Assembly: GCA_947499935.1 (NCBI GenBank) | Contig: CANMQH010000007.1 | Location: forward strand, 121,347 to 185,346 | Direction: 5' to 3' | Length of the DNA: 64,000 nt | DNA from: an uncultured Algibacter sp. | GTDB lineage: Bacteria > Bacteroidota > Bacteroidia > Flavobacteriales > Flavobacteriaceae | In this document: positions 25,834 through 34,959 of the stretch, one piece after another | Numbering within the stretch: position 1 is the first letter of the stretch | Layout of the letters: each line of letters starts with the position of its first letter | Position numbers and translations under genes: made by a program | Notes under the pieces: model-generated | Told to the model about the DNA's origin: nothing | The model's input: the letters and a program-made list of their open reading frames with translations, nothing else | Databases searched by the model: none

Positions 25834-27528
25834 TCAATTCCCTGCACCTTTTAAAGAATCTATTTGTCTTTGTAAACGCTCTATAGCTTCTGTGTTATCA
25901 TCAGCAACAGGAATAGCCATTATAGAATCTACCGATTTTTGAGCCATATCTATAACTTTAGTTTCTTCGGCAAAATAATAGCCTATACCTTCGCTAGATC
26001 GCCAAGCTTCATTTAATTGCTCATAAACCAATTTATCCCATTGACTTGGATGCTTTACATCTATCCAAACCACATCGCGATACTCACTATCTACTAAAAC
26101 TAAATCTGGCGTTGCAGAACCATCAAATTGTTTATTGTTTTTATCGCTAATAGAAGATACTGTTCCCATAAAAAACATACGTTTTTTTCCTGCTATATTT
26201 TTTATGTAAGGTCTAAATTCTACAGGGGTGTTAGCAGACCAATCATACTCTTTACGAGATTCTTTAACCTTTAAAGGCATAGCAGATACACCTGCATAAC
26301 CTTGTTTTTTAGCGGCATGATTATAATAATATAGTTTTTCTGAACCATCTGCGGGAATAAATAAACTATAACTTAAACTAGTGCGCTCATCGCCTACGGG
26401 CTCTAAACCAAACCAATGATGCAAACCACTTAAAGCTCCAGAATTTGTATCAGAAAAATCAAAATCTGTGACATAAGGTTGCTGGTTTTGGTCTTTAGCC
26501 ATTTCAGGAATCTTTACTGCCGTTTTCATATTCCAAGGCAAAGGATCACTAAACCCGCCTAAAAACTTTAAAGATTCGGCTTGTAATCGAGATACTTTTT
26601 CTGCTAAGGTATTTTGACCAATTAAATACGGATAGTTTTTCATGTTTTCTGGACTTACGTATGTTCCCTTCCCTATCAATATACGCTCCATATAATCGTT
26701 AAAATCGTGCTCTCCGTTGTTTATAACCATGACACCTCCAAATGTTGGATATGGAAACAAAAAGCCTTTCCATTTTATTAAGCTTACCACTTGTACCCAT
26801 TGGCCTGTATCGTTTTTCATATAATACGTATCGCTAGGTTCTAATGTAAATAGTTGAAAAATATTAAAGCGTTGTACTACGGCATTATAAGTATTTCTAC
26901 TAAATTTTAAAGATTCACCAATAGAGAAAGTAACAGGAATTCTATTTTCACTTGAAAATCTTGGAAATGGTGTTGTACTTGATACAGCAAAAACTTCTTC
27001 GGTATTATCGGTCATACCTTGCCACATATATTTTTCAGTAGGTTGGATGGCCATGGTCCACTTATTCTCATTGTCTATTCTAACTAAATGCGGTAGCGAA
27101 ACATCTTTAGTTTCACCAACACTTTCATTGGCCATAGAGAATATATTTCGCAAAGGTTGAATGCGCTCATTTTGCGTTAATGGCAGCTCATTAATTTCAA
27201 CTTTATTTAAATGATTAAAAACGTTGTATGTTTTCATGTAATCGTACATTTTAAAATGCCAACCCACAACATACAAAATACCAAAGAAGGCCACCAGAAG
27301 CACTAGAAGACCTAGCCTAGAACCTGTACTTGCAGAGTTCCTAAATTTTCTAAGACCTAAAAACAACACAATTGCACTTAGGAGTATTATAAAAATAAAT
27401 TTTCTAACAAATAACAATGCTGGTTGGTAATCGTCTCGCAAAACAAACAATGCTATAAGCAAAATTAATGCAACAATAATGGTTATTGTTTTTTGTTTCT
27501 TTCCTTTATTCCAGTAATTTTTAATCAT
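25834..27528 (-). CDS. membrane protein with large soluble domain, unknown (AAA+ cluster)
   Basis: A 564-residue protein. Three membrane segments lie near residues 13-30, 38-59 and 70-92, followed by a domain of about 470 residues outside the lipid, beta-rich with several Trp/Tyr/Pro-rich stretches (FKMYDYMKTYNVFNHLNKVE, VSLIKWKGFLFPYPTFGG, PEFMAKDQ-like turns) and a Gln/Arg-rich C-terminal helix. I do not recognise the fold. The gene is 90 bases after the 174-residue membrane protein and reads in the same direction as the AAA+ gene group. It may be the large membrane anchor or sensor of that system (inference). No signal peptide other than the first membrane helix. Confidence 0.68.
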   Translation of the reverse strand: MIKNYWNKGKKQKTITIIVALILLIALFVLRDDYQPALLFVRKFIFIILLSAIVLFLGLRKFRNSASTGSRLGLLVLLVAFFGILYVVGWHFKMYDYMKTYNVFNHLNKVEINELPLTQNERIQPLRNIFSMANESVGETKDVSLPHLVRIDNENKWTMAIQPTEKYMWQGMTDNTEEVFAVSSTTPFPRFSSENRIPVTFSIGESLKFSRNTYNAVVQRFNIFQLFTLEPSDTYYMKNDTGQWVQVVSLIKWKGFLFPYPTFGGVMVINNGEHDFNDYMERILIGKGTYVSPENMKNYPYLIGQNTLAEKVSRLQAESLKFLGGFSDPLPWNMKTAVKIPEMAKDQNQQPYVTDFDFSDTNSGALSGLHHWFGLEPVGDERTSLSYSLFIPADGSEKLYYYNHAAKKQGYAGVSAMPLKVKESRKEYDWSANTPVEFRPYIKNIAGKKRMFFMGTVSSISDKNNKQFDGSATPDLVLVDSEYRDVVWIDVKHPSQWDKLVYEQLNEAWRSSEGIGYYFAEETKVIDMAQKSVDSIMAIPVADDNTEAIERLQRQIDSLKGAGN

Positions 27529-27618
27529 GTCTTAATTTCTATTTTAACTGATCTCATGCTATAAAGACCTAATTTTGAATCTATCGACTTGTATTTTGGT
27601 AGACTAAAATCTATTAAC

Positions 27619-28143
27619 TTATAGCAAACCTTTGTCCTTTAAACGCTCTCGAGCACTTTTTTCGTCGGGTTTAGATGCGTTTGCAATGTCTTCTTTAGCC
27701 GCTTTAACAGTTTTAGGTTTTTCTGTTTTTAAATCTTCAATAAAATCTTTTCCTTTTTCTATAGTATCATGGACCATATCCTCTAAAGAATCACTTTTTT
27801 CGTCGATTACTTCTCCAGATTTAAATACAAAATTTGCAATATACGTTCCTGCTAATGTACCAACAATCATAGATGCAAATATTGAAATTGTTGCAATATC
27901 AATAGGAATTAAAAAACGAGTAACCACAATACCAATTAAAAATAAAAACCCAATAAATACTAAGCGTAACAAAAATGATTGTTGATACAAAAATCCTTTT
28001 TTGTTGGATGATTTCATTTGTAACGCTTTAGAATTAAACATTTTATTTAAAAAACGATATAATCCGTTACCTTGAGACTCTCTCCAATATAAAAATATAC
28101 CAAATAATACTGAAGCGATAAATACAATTAGTTCTAAGGTCAT
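27619..28143 (-). CDS. three-helix membrane protein, unknown (AAA+ cluster)
   Basis: A 174-residue protein with membrane segments near residues 3-19, 59-77 and 82-108 and a charged C-terminal tail (about 110-174) rich in Lys, Glu and Asp (VIDEKSDSLEDMVHDTIEKGKDFIEDLKTEKPKTV), likely cytoplasmic and helical. I know no family for it. It lies 51 bases after the 411-residue protein and 90 bases before the 564-residue membrane protein, all on one strand. Confidence 0.65.
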   Translation of the reverse strand: MTLELIVFIASVLFGIFLYWRESQGNGLYRFLNKMFNSKALQMKSSNKKGFLYQQSFLLRLVFIGFLFLIGIVVTRFLIPIDIATISIFASMIVGTLAGTYIANFVFKSGEVIDEKSDSLEDMVHDTIEKGKDFIEDLKTEKPKTVKAAKEDIANASKPDEKSARERLKDKGLL

Positions 28144-28194
28144 AATTTCAAGTATTTGTGTTAAAATGCATTGTATAAAATTAGTCTATATTTC

Positions 28195-29430
28195 TTAGAT
28201 ATTGTTACTAATTATTTCTACAGCCCATTCTTTAAGGGATTCATCCCAAATTTCAAAATTTTTATAAAAGGCTTCTTTATCATACCAATACCAAAAAAGC
28301 ACATCTTTTTGTGATACATTAACGAGTAACTTCCATATTAAATCTTGGTGCTTAGCTTCTAACGATGAGTGTGGTTTATGCAAAGCTTCAAACAATTTAG
28401 AATCTACAACATCAGCTACTTTGTATTGGTTACTTATCTCTAATTTTTCTAAGTAAAGCTCTACGCCCATGATTTTTTTTCGGGCTTGAATATCTAATTT
28501 ATTTAGATAGCTTTTATATAGAATTGGATTGTTAAGAATATCTTTTATAGGATGTTGCGTCTTTTGTAAATGCAGCGCCATTTCAAACTTTTTAATGCGT
28601 TCATAACGTTCCGTTTTAACCTCGGCTTCTAAATTGTGTTCAATAATGAGGTGATCCCTTAATTTATCCATCAATTCCGGTTGGTTTATATGATAAATAA
28701 GAACATCGTAATTCGTATCTTTTATAGCTTCTTTATGCCATTTAATATCTTCAAAAACAACTAACGGCTTTATAAAATCTCTTAACAAATAAACACCACC
28801 AAAGGCTTTTGTGTAAAAAGAATCTGTTTGATATTGTATGTCTTGTAAATCTAAATCTCTGTGGCGTAAATCGCCATAAGTTTTAGCAGATTCCAATAAT
28901 TCTTGGTGTAAATTTTCATCAATAAAATTATTACCGGTATTAAAGGTCTCAACAAGTTGTAATTGCTTTTTCTTTACGTTATTTAAATCGTTTATTAAAT
29001 GAAAATGTATTGTAATGGTATTATACTTTAAGACATCCAATGGTTCGTAAAACGCATCTATACCTTGTTCAAAATCTAGGCAAATGGCACAATCTCGGGT
29101 GATATCTTTTATTTTTTCGCCATGGGTTTTAAATACAGATTTCATGATATCCCTATCAAATGTATGAAAAGGCAGATATACTGGCTTTCCTTTTTGTAAT
29201 GGCGATATTATAATGCCATGCGGGTTAGCTTCACCATTATTTAAATAATGTAAATCTGATTTTTCTTCTGCCACCTCTGGGCTCCATCCCATACCGTCTA
29301 TATGAAACGTGCTTAACTTGGTTTTTGAAAACCCAAGTTTAACCAAACACTTATTATAACGTTCTACCAGTTTTCCGCTAACGGGAATAAGTTCACTTCT
29401 ATATAAATTGGCTTGTTTTAACTTATCCAT
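28195..29430 (-). CDS. unknown soluble protein, 411 residues (AAA+ cluster)
   Basis: No signal peptide or membrane segment. I start it at the ATG at 29430 (MDKLKQANLY), because the longer frame begins with TTG. The protein is mixed alpha/beta with many aromatic and charged residues, for example HIDGMGWSPEVAEE near residues 40-54, NPHGIIISPLQKGKPVYLPFHTFDRD near 66-90, and ITIHFHLINDL near 140-150. I see no known catalytic motif and no repeats. It follows the NUDIX gene by 80 bases and precedes the small membrane protein by 51. Function unknown. Confidence 0.65.
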   Translation of the reverse strand: MDKLKQANLYRSELIPVSGKLVERYNKCLVKLGFSKTKLSTFHIDGMGWSPEVAEEKSDLHYLNNGEANPHGIIISPLQKGKPVYLPFHTFDRDIMKSVFKTHGEKIKDITRDCAICLDFEQGIDAFYEPLDVLKYNTITIHFHLINDLNNVKKKQLQLVETFNTGNNFIDENLHQELLESAKTYGDLRHRDLDLQDIQYQTDSFYTKAFGGVYLLRDFIKPLVVFEDIKWHKEAIKDTNYDVLIYHINQPELMDKLRDHLIIEHNLEAEVKTERYERIKKFEMALHLQKTQHPIKDILNNPILYKSYLNKLDIQARKKIMGVELYLEKLEISNQYKVADVVDSKLFEALHKPHSSLEAKHQDLIWKLLVNVSQKDVLFWYWYDKEAFYKNFEIWDESLKEWAVEIISNNI

Positions 29431-29510
29431 ATCACTTATGTCCACCAAAGTGGGAATCTTATTAATTTAATCTTCATTAATATTAGTTATAAAATACTAA
29501 CAGCACTACT

Positions 29511-30095
29511 CTAGCCTAGTAACTTATTAATTTGAGCATACTGTAATAACAATACTGTTTTAGCATCAATAATCTCAAAGTTATCAATCATGGTTAAGGT
29601 CTTTGTAAAAGGTATTTCTAATACGTCTATCTCTTCACCTTCACTATCCAATCCGCCACCATCATTAACTTTCATGGCATCATTATATTCGGCAATAAAC
29701 AAATACATTTTTTCTGTTATAGCACCTGGTGACATATAGCATTCCATAACTTTTTTAGCATGGGTTATTTTGTATCCAACTTCTTCTTCTGTTTCTCTAA
29801 TGATACAAATTTCTGGTGCTTCGTTTTTATCTATGGCGCCTGCACAAACTTCTATAGACATACCATCAGCTTCATTATTATTATACGCAGGCATTCTAAA
29901 TTGTTTGGTTAATATAACCGTTTTTTTATTGGGGTTATACAACAAAATGGCTGTGCCATCTCCACGGTTATACGTTTCTCTGGATAAGCGTTTCCAAGTA
30001 CCATTTTTAAACTTATAATCGTAATCTATTTGTGTTAATGTTGCCCATGCTTTAGAAAGGGTTTTATGTGTAATGTTTTTGAGTTTATCTTTCAT
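29511..30095 (-). CDS. nudK: NudK-type NUDIX hydrolase (GDP-mannose pyrophosphatase-like)
   Basis: A 194-residue enzyme from the ATG at 30095 (a longer frame starts with TTG). The NUDIX box is complete: G-x5-E-x7-R-E-x2-E-E-x-G in GAIDKNEAPEICIIRETEEE near residues 85-104. The surrounding text (ETYNRGDGTAILLYNP, CYMSPGAITE, EEIDVLEIPF, KTVLLLQYAQ) is close to what I recall of E. coli NudK, which cleaves GDP-mannose to GMP and mannose 1-phosphate; other nucleotide sugars are possible. Its first 11 bases overlap the end of the AAA+ gene, so the two are translated together. A nucleotide-sugar hydrolase inside an AAA+/membrane cluster is unexpected. Confidence 0.85.
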   Translation of the reverse strand: MKDKLKNITHKTLSKAWATLTQIDYDYKFKNGTWKRLSRETYNRGDGTAILLYNPNKKTVILTKQFRMPAYNNNEADGMSIEVCAGAIDKNEAPEICIIRETEEEVGYKITHAKKVMECYMSPGAITEKMYLFIAEYNDAMKVNDGGGLDSEGEEIDVLEIPFTKTLTMIDNFEIIDAKTVLLLQYAQINKLLG

Positions 30096-32049
30096 TCTCA
30101 AACATTTTTCTAGCTTTGGTCTCTATATTTAATTGGTTAATTCTAGCGTCTACTTTGCGTTTAAAGTCAGTATCTGCAATAGTTGCTACGTTATCTAAGT
30201 AACGTACTACTTCTTGTCTTCTAATATCAGAAAAATTTAAACCTTTCATGTTAGACTTCATTAATTCTTGAAGCATATTGAATTTAGTCTCATATTTTTG
30301 CTTGAAATAAACTTCTGGTTTATCAAACCAATCTTGCTCTAAATCAAAATCTGTTAAACGCAATGATATGGCCGACTGAATGTTTCTAACATCTCTTGAC
30401 GAGAAAAACGGAAATATATTCTGTATTTCTTTATACAAACTCGCATAAAATAAATGATCGTTTGTTTTATAACTATGTTCAGCTTTGTCATAAGCCTCTA
30501 AAACACGAGCTTCTGATGGCTTTTCTACAGTATTTAGAATATCCCCCATATTCTTTGCTAAACCTTGATCTTGTAAATAAGTGTAATCGCTAGGGCTAGT
30601 CATGTTAACAAAATCGGGCATGGTCTCGTCCAATTTTCTCCACCAAATATGGTCTTGATCTAAGAAATCATGCTCGGTTCTAGCACCATCAATTTTAAAA
30701 CGGCCTTGCACACGAGAAATTACCGCTTTATCAAGCATTTCTGGTAAATTGGTAAACAGCCCAATAGAGCTGTTACCGTAATTTACGGCATACGCTCCTT
30801 CTGTATATCTTAAAAACACACCAATAACTTCTTTTACACCAGCCGAAACGCCTTGAGCAGTTCGTTCTTGTAAATTATTTTCGGCATCATCTATGGGTGC
30901 GAAAATTAATTTAGTAGGATCTTGCATAGGTTTCATCCATTCTACCATTTTTTCGGCAGATCCACCTTGAAATGTACTAATTAATGTGTCGGGCATAGGA
31001 TGAAACAAAAATGGAATATCCATATTATCACAATGCTCTTTTAATCGTGTTGCTATAGCAGCAATTAGCATACTTTTTCCTGTACCTGGTATACCATAGC
31101 CCATAAAAACAGGCATAAAACCACCTAATTCTTGAAACGGGTTTTTCTTTGCCTCAAAATCGTAGCTTAACATACGTTCGGTTAATCGTCGTGCAAAGTG
31201 TTTTGCATCTCGGTTACCTACAATTTGTTCGAATTTTATTTTATTAAACTCAATACTTTTAGCTGTACCTTGAAACACATTGTTCCAACCCGATATAGCA
31301 AATTCAGATTTTTCTAGCTTGTACGTTCTATCTTCTATAGTTTCAGTATATTCTAAACTACTTTTACGAAGTTGAATTTCGTCAATTAAAGCTTCAAAAT
31401 AGACTACTGAGAAATCGATAACATCCTTATCAGATTTAATAATATCTGGATGTCCTAAATATTTATCGTAATAATACAAGCTGCATGATATCGCTTTTAA
31501 AGGCGACATAAAAGACACCTCTGGAATGCCTGCAAATTTCTGCCTCATTACAGATAAATCGTCTGAAGCATGCGGTTTTAAGTCGTTTAAAATTTTATAA
31601 GCTATAGCAAACAACATAAATGCAGAAGCCGTATGCATTTTACTTTCGTACTCACGTTTTCCATTACTATCTAAGGCCGATTTATTTTCATTTAGGCTAG
31701 ACAGTCCTGATGCATCATAATAACTATCTTTAATCCAAATACCCATAGTGATGCCTTCTTGAACGGCATATAAAGTTTGGTTTAAATAAATAGGAAGCGC
31801 TACAGAATCTGGTAACAATCGCTTTTTTAAGGCTAAAATAGTTTTTGAAACCGATGTAATATCGGCTGCATTTGAGCCATTATTTGCTCTAGATAAAAAT
31901 AATAAAATAGACTCTTCTTTAGCGTCTTTATCTTTATTCTTGGCCCTGCTACCTTGTGTCCATTGTACACTTTTTAGATATGATGAAGCTTCATCACGAA
32001 GCATGTCTAATTCGGTTATTTTTATTGGAAAAGTGGAATTATGCTCCAT
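30085..32049 (-). CDS. AAA+ ATPase with long N-terminal helical domain
   Basis: A 654-residue protein. N-terminal part (1-290) is helical and not recognised. The AAA+ core follows: Walker A GYGIPGTGKS near 313-322, Walker B with double Asp in LIFAPIDDAENN near 375-386, a sensor-1 type Asn in IGLFTNLPEML near 430, and a candidate arginine finger in ISRVQGRFKIDGAR just after. A helical C-terminal part (480-654) ends in a charged helix. The core resembles single-ring ATPases that move or remodel proteins; there is no protease or nuclease domain. It is the only motor in the cluster and overlaps the NUDIX gene by 11 bases. Its partner is probably encoded next door (coiled-coil or 355-residue protein). 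Confidence 0.82.
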   Translation of the reverse strand: MEHNSTFPIKITELDMLRDEASSYLKSVQWTQGSRAKNKDKDAKEESILLFLSRANNGSNAADITSVSKTILALKKRLLPDSVALPIYLNQTLYAVQEGITMGIWIKDSYYDASGLSSLNENKSALDSNGKREYESKMHTASAFMLFAIAYKILNDLKPHASDDLSVMRQKFAGIPEVSFMSPLKAISCSLYYYDKYLGHPDIIKSDKDVIDFSVVYFEALIDEIQLRKSSLEYTETIEDRTYKLEKSEFAISGWNNVFQGTAKSIEFNKIKFEQIVGNRDAKHFARRLTERMLSYDFEAKKNPFQELGGFMPVFMGYGIPGTGKSMLIAAIATRLKEHCDNMDIPFLFHPMPDTLISTFQGGSAEKMVEWMKPMQDPTKLIFAPIDDAENNLQERTAQGVSAGVKEVIGVFLRYTEGAYAVNYGNSSIGLFTNLPEMLDKAVISRVQGRFKIDGARTEHDFLDQDHIWWRKLDETMPDFVNMTSPSDYTYLQDQGLAKNMGDILNTVEKPSEARVLEAYDKAEHSYKTNDHLFYASLYKEIQNIFPFFSSRDVRNIQSAISLRLTDFDLEQDWFDKPEVYFKQKYETKFNMLQELMKSNMKGLNFSDIRRQEVVRYLDNVATIADTDFKRKVDARINQLNIETKARKMFENER

Positions 32050-32111
32050 GGTTTTCTTTGTTGTTTAATTTGAAAATAATATTATATAATTAATTGATAA
32101 AAACTTAAGAT

Positions 32112-33179
32112 TTACTTACTCTTTAAATCAATTTTTAGCCCAGACACTTCAATAGGTGCTTTGGCTAAGTTATCCATCATCTGGGGTGTTTTATTGTATA
32201 GCAACTGAATAATTCTGTGTGGAGCAAATACATATTTATTTTTAAGTACCGTATTCCATTTTTGCAGCGTTTGCTTGCTAAAAAAATTACCTTCTTTAAA
32301 TTCTCCTAAAGATGCTGTTTCGTTTATTTTAAATGAAATAGCATACGATTCTAATGGTATTTCTTTTTTACCAATACTCTCCAGAATGGCATGAGTTATC
32401 TTGTTTTCGTCTTTAGCAAAAACATTATGCATAGGTCCTAAATCTATACGTTTTATTAGTTTGGGCGATACTTTTGGTAACTTCCTATCTATGCTGTAAG
32501 CCATAGTATCTAAAGCCATGTCTCTATCTGCCGTTGCTTTTAGTATCTCGTAAATCTCCTCTTTGGCATCTCTGGCATCTGTACCACTATAATTGAAATA
32601 CATAAAGCAAATGAAGGGACGATTATGGGATACGTCGTAAAAACTCCAACTAACCATATACTTTGCGTCTATGCCCTGTGGCGCGTTTGTAATTTTACCT
32701 TGTACAAACCGATTAAATATATATTGCTTATTAACAGAGGTGTAATATACAATGGATGATGCTTGAAACAGTTTGTTCTTCTTTATAGGCTGCTTATTAT
32801 GCATTAATGTTTCTAGAAATTCTTTTTTTAAAGTATCTATTGGGGTTAATTTTCCTAGATACTCATCCCGTAATTCTAAATCATTAAATAAATACCTAAA
32901 CTCTAGATAATTTGGAAAACCAGATTCTGTTAAATCTACTTTCATATTATCCTCATCATCATACATATACTTAACTCTCATAGCCTCAATAGAATACAGT
33001 AACAAATCGCAGTATTGCTTGAACAATAAGTTTTCTTGCTCGTTGCATAGTTTTTGCGTTTCTACTGCTGTTACAAGTTCTTTAAAAGCAAAGTCTACCA
33101 TTTTATGATAAAAGACATATTGCTCTTTGGAGTCTAGTATGGCAGAATCTAATGGTGTTACTATGTGGTTTATGGACAT
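32112..33179 (-). CDS. unknown protein, 355 residues (AAA+ cluster)
   Basis: A soluble protein without signal or membrane segment. The first 150 residues look helical (NHIVTPLDSAILDSKEQYVFYHKMVDFAFKEL), the middle beta-rich (KYMVSWSFYDVSHNRPFICFMYFNYSG near 185-212), the end basic and helical (WNTVLKNKYVFAPHRIIQLLYNKTPQMM). I find no catalytic motif or family. It ends 62 bases before the AAA+ gene on the same strand, so it is most likely cotranscribed; a substrate, adaptor or scaffold of the ATPase is possible (inference only). Confidence 0.68.
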   Translation of the reverse strand: MSINHIVTPLDSAILDSKEQYVFYHKMVDFAFKELVTAVETQKLCNEQENLLFKQYCDLLLYSIEAMRVKYMYDDEDNMKVDLTESGFPNYLEFRYLFNDLELRDEYLGKLTPIDTLKKEFLETLMHNKQPIKKNKLFQASSIVYYTSVNKQYIFNRFVQGKITNAPQGIDAKYMVSWSFYDVSHNRPFICFMYFNYSGTDARDAKEEIYEILKATADRDMALDTMAYSIDRKLPKVSPKLIKRIDLGPMHNVFAKDENKITHAILESIGKKEIPLESYAISFKINETASLGEFKEGNFFSKQTLQKWNTVLKNKYVFAPHRIIQLLYNKTPQMMDNLAKAPIEVSGLKIDLKSK

Positions 33180-33261
33180 TAATTTAGTATTCTGTTGCTG
33201 AGTGTCTTTATGCTATTTTGCCACGGATACACTAATTTTAAATTAGACTTATACATAGCAG

Positions 33262-33360
33262 AAAAGCCCGCGTTAAGGATTGAGGCATTTGTTGAAGCTC
33301 CTCGAAGAGAGCGACTGCCGAAAGCCTGACCCCGATTTTTATCGGGGTAACGCCCTCTTT
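33262..33360. repeat. structured intergenic element of flavobacterial type
   Basis: Between the coiled-coil gene and the 355-residue gene. Arms gcgtta (33270-33275) and taacgc (33348-33353) pair as an outer stem; inside are gctc/gagc (33297-33300, 33309-33312) and a strong 7-bp hairpin ccccgat-tttt-atcgggg (33330-33347). It is more GC-rich than its surroundings. I recall similar 'gcgttaagg ... gggtaacgccc' elements scattered between genes of many flavobacteria, and the flavo-1 RNA motif is a possible identity that I cannot confirm. The short frame over it (33238-33471 minus) is not a gene. Confidence 0.7.
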
Positions 33361-33367
33361 AATTATT

Positions 33368-34711
33368 TTAAGATAACAAATCGTCTTCGCTAGCCTCTGG
33401 CTTTGGTTTTCCTGCTGGCTCACCATCGTCTCCAGATGGTTTATTGGCATCGGCTTTATAATAGTCTTCAAAAATCTCTTTCATATCGATACCATAACGC
33501 TCAGCAAAATTCTTTTGGATTTCGCCATCTTTAGCTCTTATTTCTTGTAAAGCTTCTGCATAACTGCTATAAACGCCTTGCATTACTTTTTCGTGTACTG
33601 GAATATTATCCATCATGTCTTGACGGGCTTTAGCACTTGCAGTATGCATAGACGCTAAGGTTTCTCCAATATGTTCATCGGTTTTTACACCTAAGTGTTC
33701 TAATATAGCTGCAAATTCTTGGTCTGTTCTTGCTTTTAAAGCCACTACATAACCATCGTAATACTTAAGACGCTCTTCGGTATCGGACTTTAATTTAGCA
33801 CGATGCGTTTGTAAATTACTACGAAGAGACGTTAGCACTTTTATGGTTAAGTTGTGTTTATGAACAAAACTGTCTTTACTTGCTGCAAGGGTTGTATAAG
33901 CATTTTTTAAACCTTCGAGCTCTTCTACTTTTTGCTCTAAAGTTGTCATTTTACCAATAGCTTCTGAGTATTCGGCAGATTGCTTATCTGAAATATCTTC
34001 AATGGCCTGACGAGCTTGTTTTAATAAGGCGTACTGCTCTTCTAGTTTTGCTTCGACCTCCTTCTTTTTCTCTAACGCTTTTGTATGATTTTTAGAAGCT
34101 TCTACAATGGCATCTTTTAATTTTTCTTCAACTTCTTTAATTTCTACTTCACGATTTTTTAAACGCGTAACCGCGGCTTGAGATTTATATGACAATTCGC
34201 TTAAAAGCGTTTGAACATCTGCACTTTCTATACGTTCTTGAAACATAGCCTTGGCTTTATTATCTGCGCCAGCTCTTATTTTTTCTGCTTCTTTAAACTC
34301 CTGTTCTTCTTTTTTGATTTTACTTTTACGCCCCCATAAGTTATTCCACCAAGTATCTGGTTTGTTTTGAGCATCTTCTAACTCTATTCTAGCACGTTCT
34401 AATGATTTTTGGGCATCATCGATTACTTTTTGCTCTGTAGGGTTTAGCGACGAGAATTTCTCGAACATGATACCGACTTCGTCTTGATAATCGGTTAAAT
34501 CCTTTATAGCATCTAGAAGTGATGTTCTATCTTTTTCTGCCATATGTACCACATCATCCAAAGTCGCATTTAATATTTTTTGACGAACTTCTGGATCATC
34601 CTCTTGAGATAATTTAGATTTCATAGTGTCTATGGCTTTACCCCAATTGACATCTACTTTTTCGGCTTTTTGGTTAGAATCTGTTTCTAATAAATCAAAA
34701 TCATCAGACAT
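33368..34711 (-). CDS. long coiled-coil protein, unknown (first gene of the AAA+ cluster)
   Basis: A 447-residue, highly charged, almost wholly helical protein with heptad-like stretches through residues 70-400, no signal peptide and no membrane segment. N-terminus is acidic (MSDDFDLLETDSNQ), a Trp-rich insert WWNNLWGRKSK lies near 120-130, and the tail is flexible (GDDGEPAGKPKPEASEDDLL). The plan recalls filament-forming or membrane-curving helical proteins such as PspA/Vipp1, or TelA-like proteins, but I see no diagnostic motif. It is the first gene of the series and is followed by the structured repeat. The upstream 248 bases are AT-rich without a clear promoter. Pairing with the AAA+ protein suggests that it is its substrate (inference). 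Confidence 0.7.
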   Translation of the reverse strand: MSDDFDLLETDSNQKAEKVDVNWGKAIDTMKSKLSQEDDPEVRQKILNATLDDVVHMAEKDRTSLLDAIKDLTDYQDEVGIMFEKFSSLNPTEQKVIDDAQKSLERARIELEDAQNKPDTWWNNLWGRKSKIKKEEQEFKEAEKIRAGADNKAKAMFQERIESADVQTLLSELSYKSQAAVTRLKNREVEIKEVEEKLKDAIVEASKNHTKALEKKKEVEAKLEEQYALLKQARQAIEDISDKQSAEYSEAIGKMTTLEQKVEELEGLKNAYTTLAASKDSFVHKHNLTIKVLTSLRSNLQTHRAKLKSDTEERLKYYDGYVVALKARTDQEFAAILEHLGVKTDEHIGETLASMHTASAKARQDMMDNIPVHEKVMQGVYSSYAEALQEIRAKDGEIQKNFAERYGIDMKEIFEDYYKADANKPSGDDGEPAGKPKPEASEDDLLS

Positions 34712-34920
34712 GGTATATATTGTGTTTTAGGTTTGACATTTTACGAACAAGCAATTTCGTTAAAAAATATTAATTTTAAAACGTAATTGATTATTTACTT
34801 TTAATTTTATTAATGAAATTATTGTTGTTTAAATTATTGGTATTGTAAAATCTGAATTTGTTACAATACTTTAAGATTTTTTTTGATTTTTAAAACATAA
34901 CAGAATATTTAGTTTACAAA

Positions 34921-34951
34921 ATAAAATGCCCACTATAGTATTGTGGGCATT
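34921..34951 (-). terminator. terminator after ettA
   Basis: Inverted repeat aatgcccac (34925-34933) and gtgggcatt (34943-34951), followed on the minus strand by a T-rich tract, 9 bases after the ettA stop. Confidence 0.78.
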
Positions 34952-34959
34952 ATCAAATT

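Noticed and set aside
33238..33471. 77-residue minus-strand frame
   Set aside because: It runs through the structured intergenic element and overlaps the end of the coiled-coil gene in another frame; no family or start signal supports it.
25236..34711. Reading the AAA+ cluster as a phage-defence island or contractile injection system
   Set aside because: No nuclease, reverse transcriptase, toxin, sheath, tube or baseplate-like protein is visible; the AAA+ protein has no effector domain.
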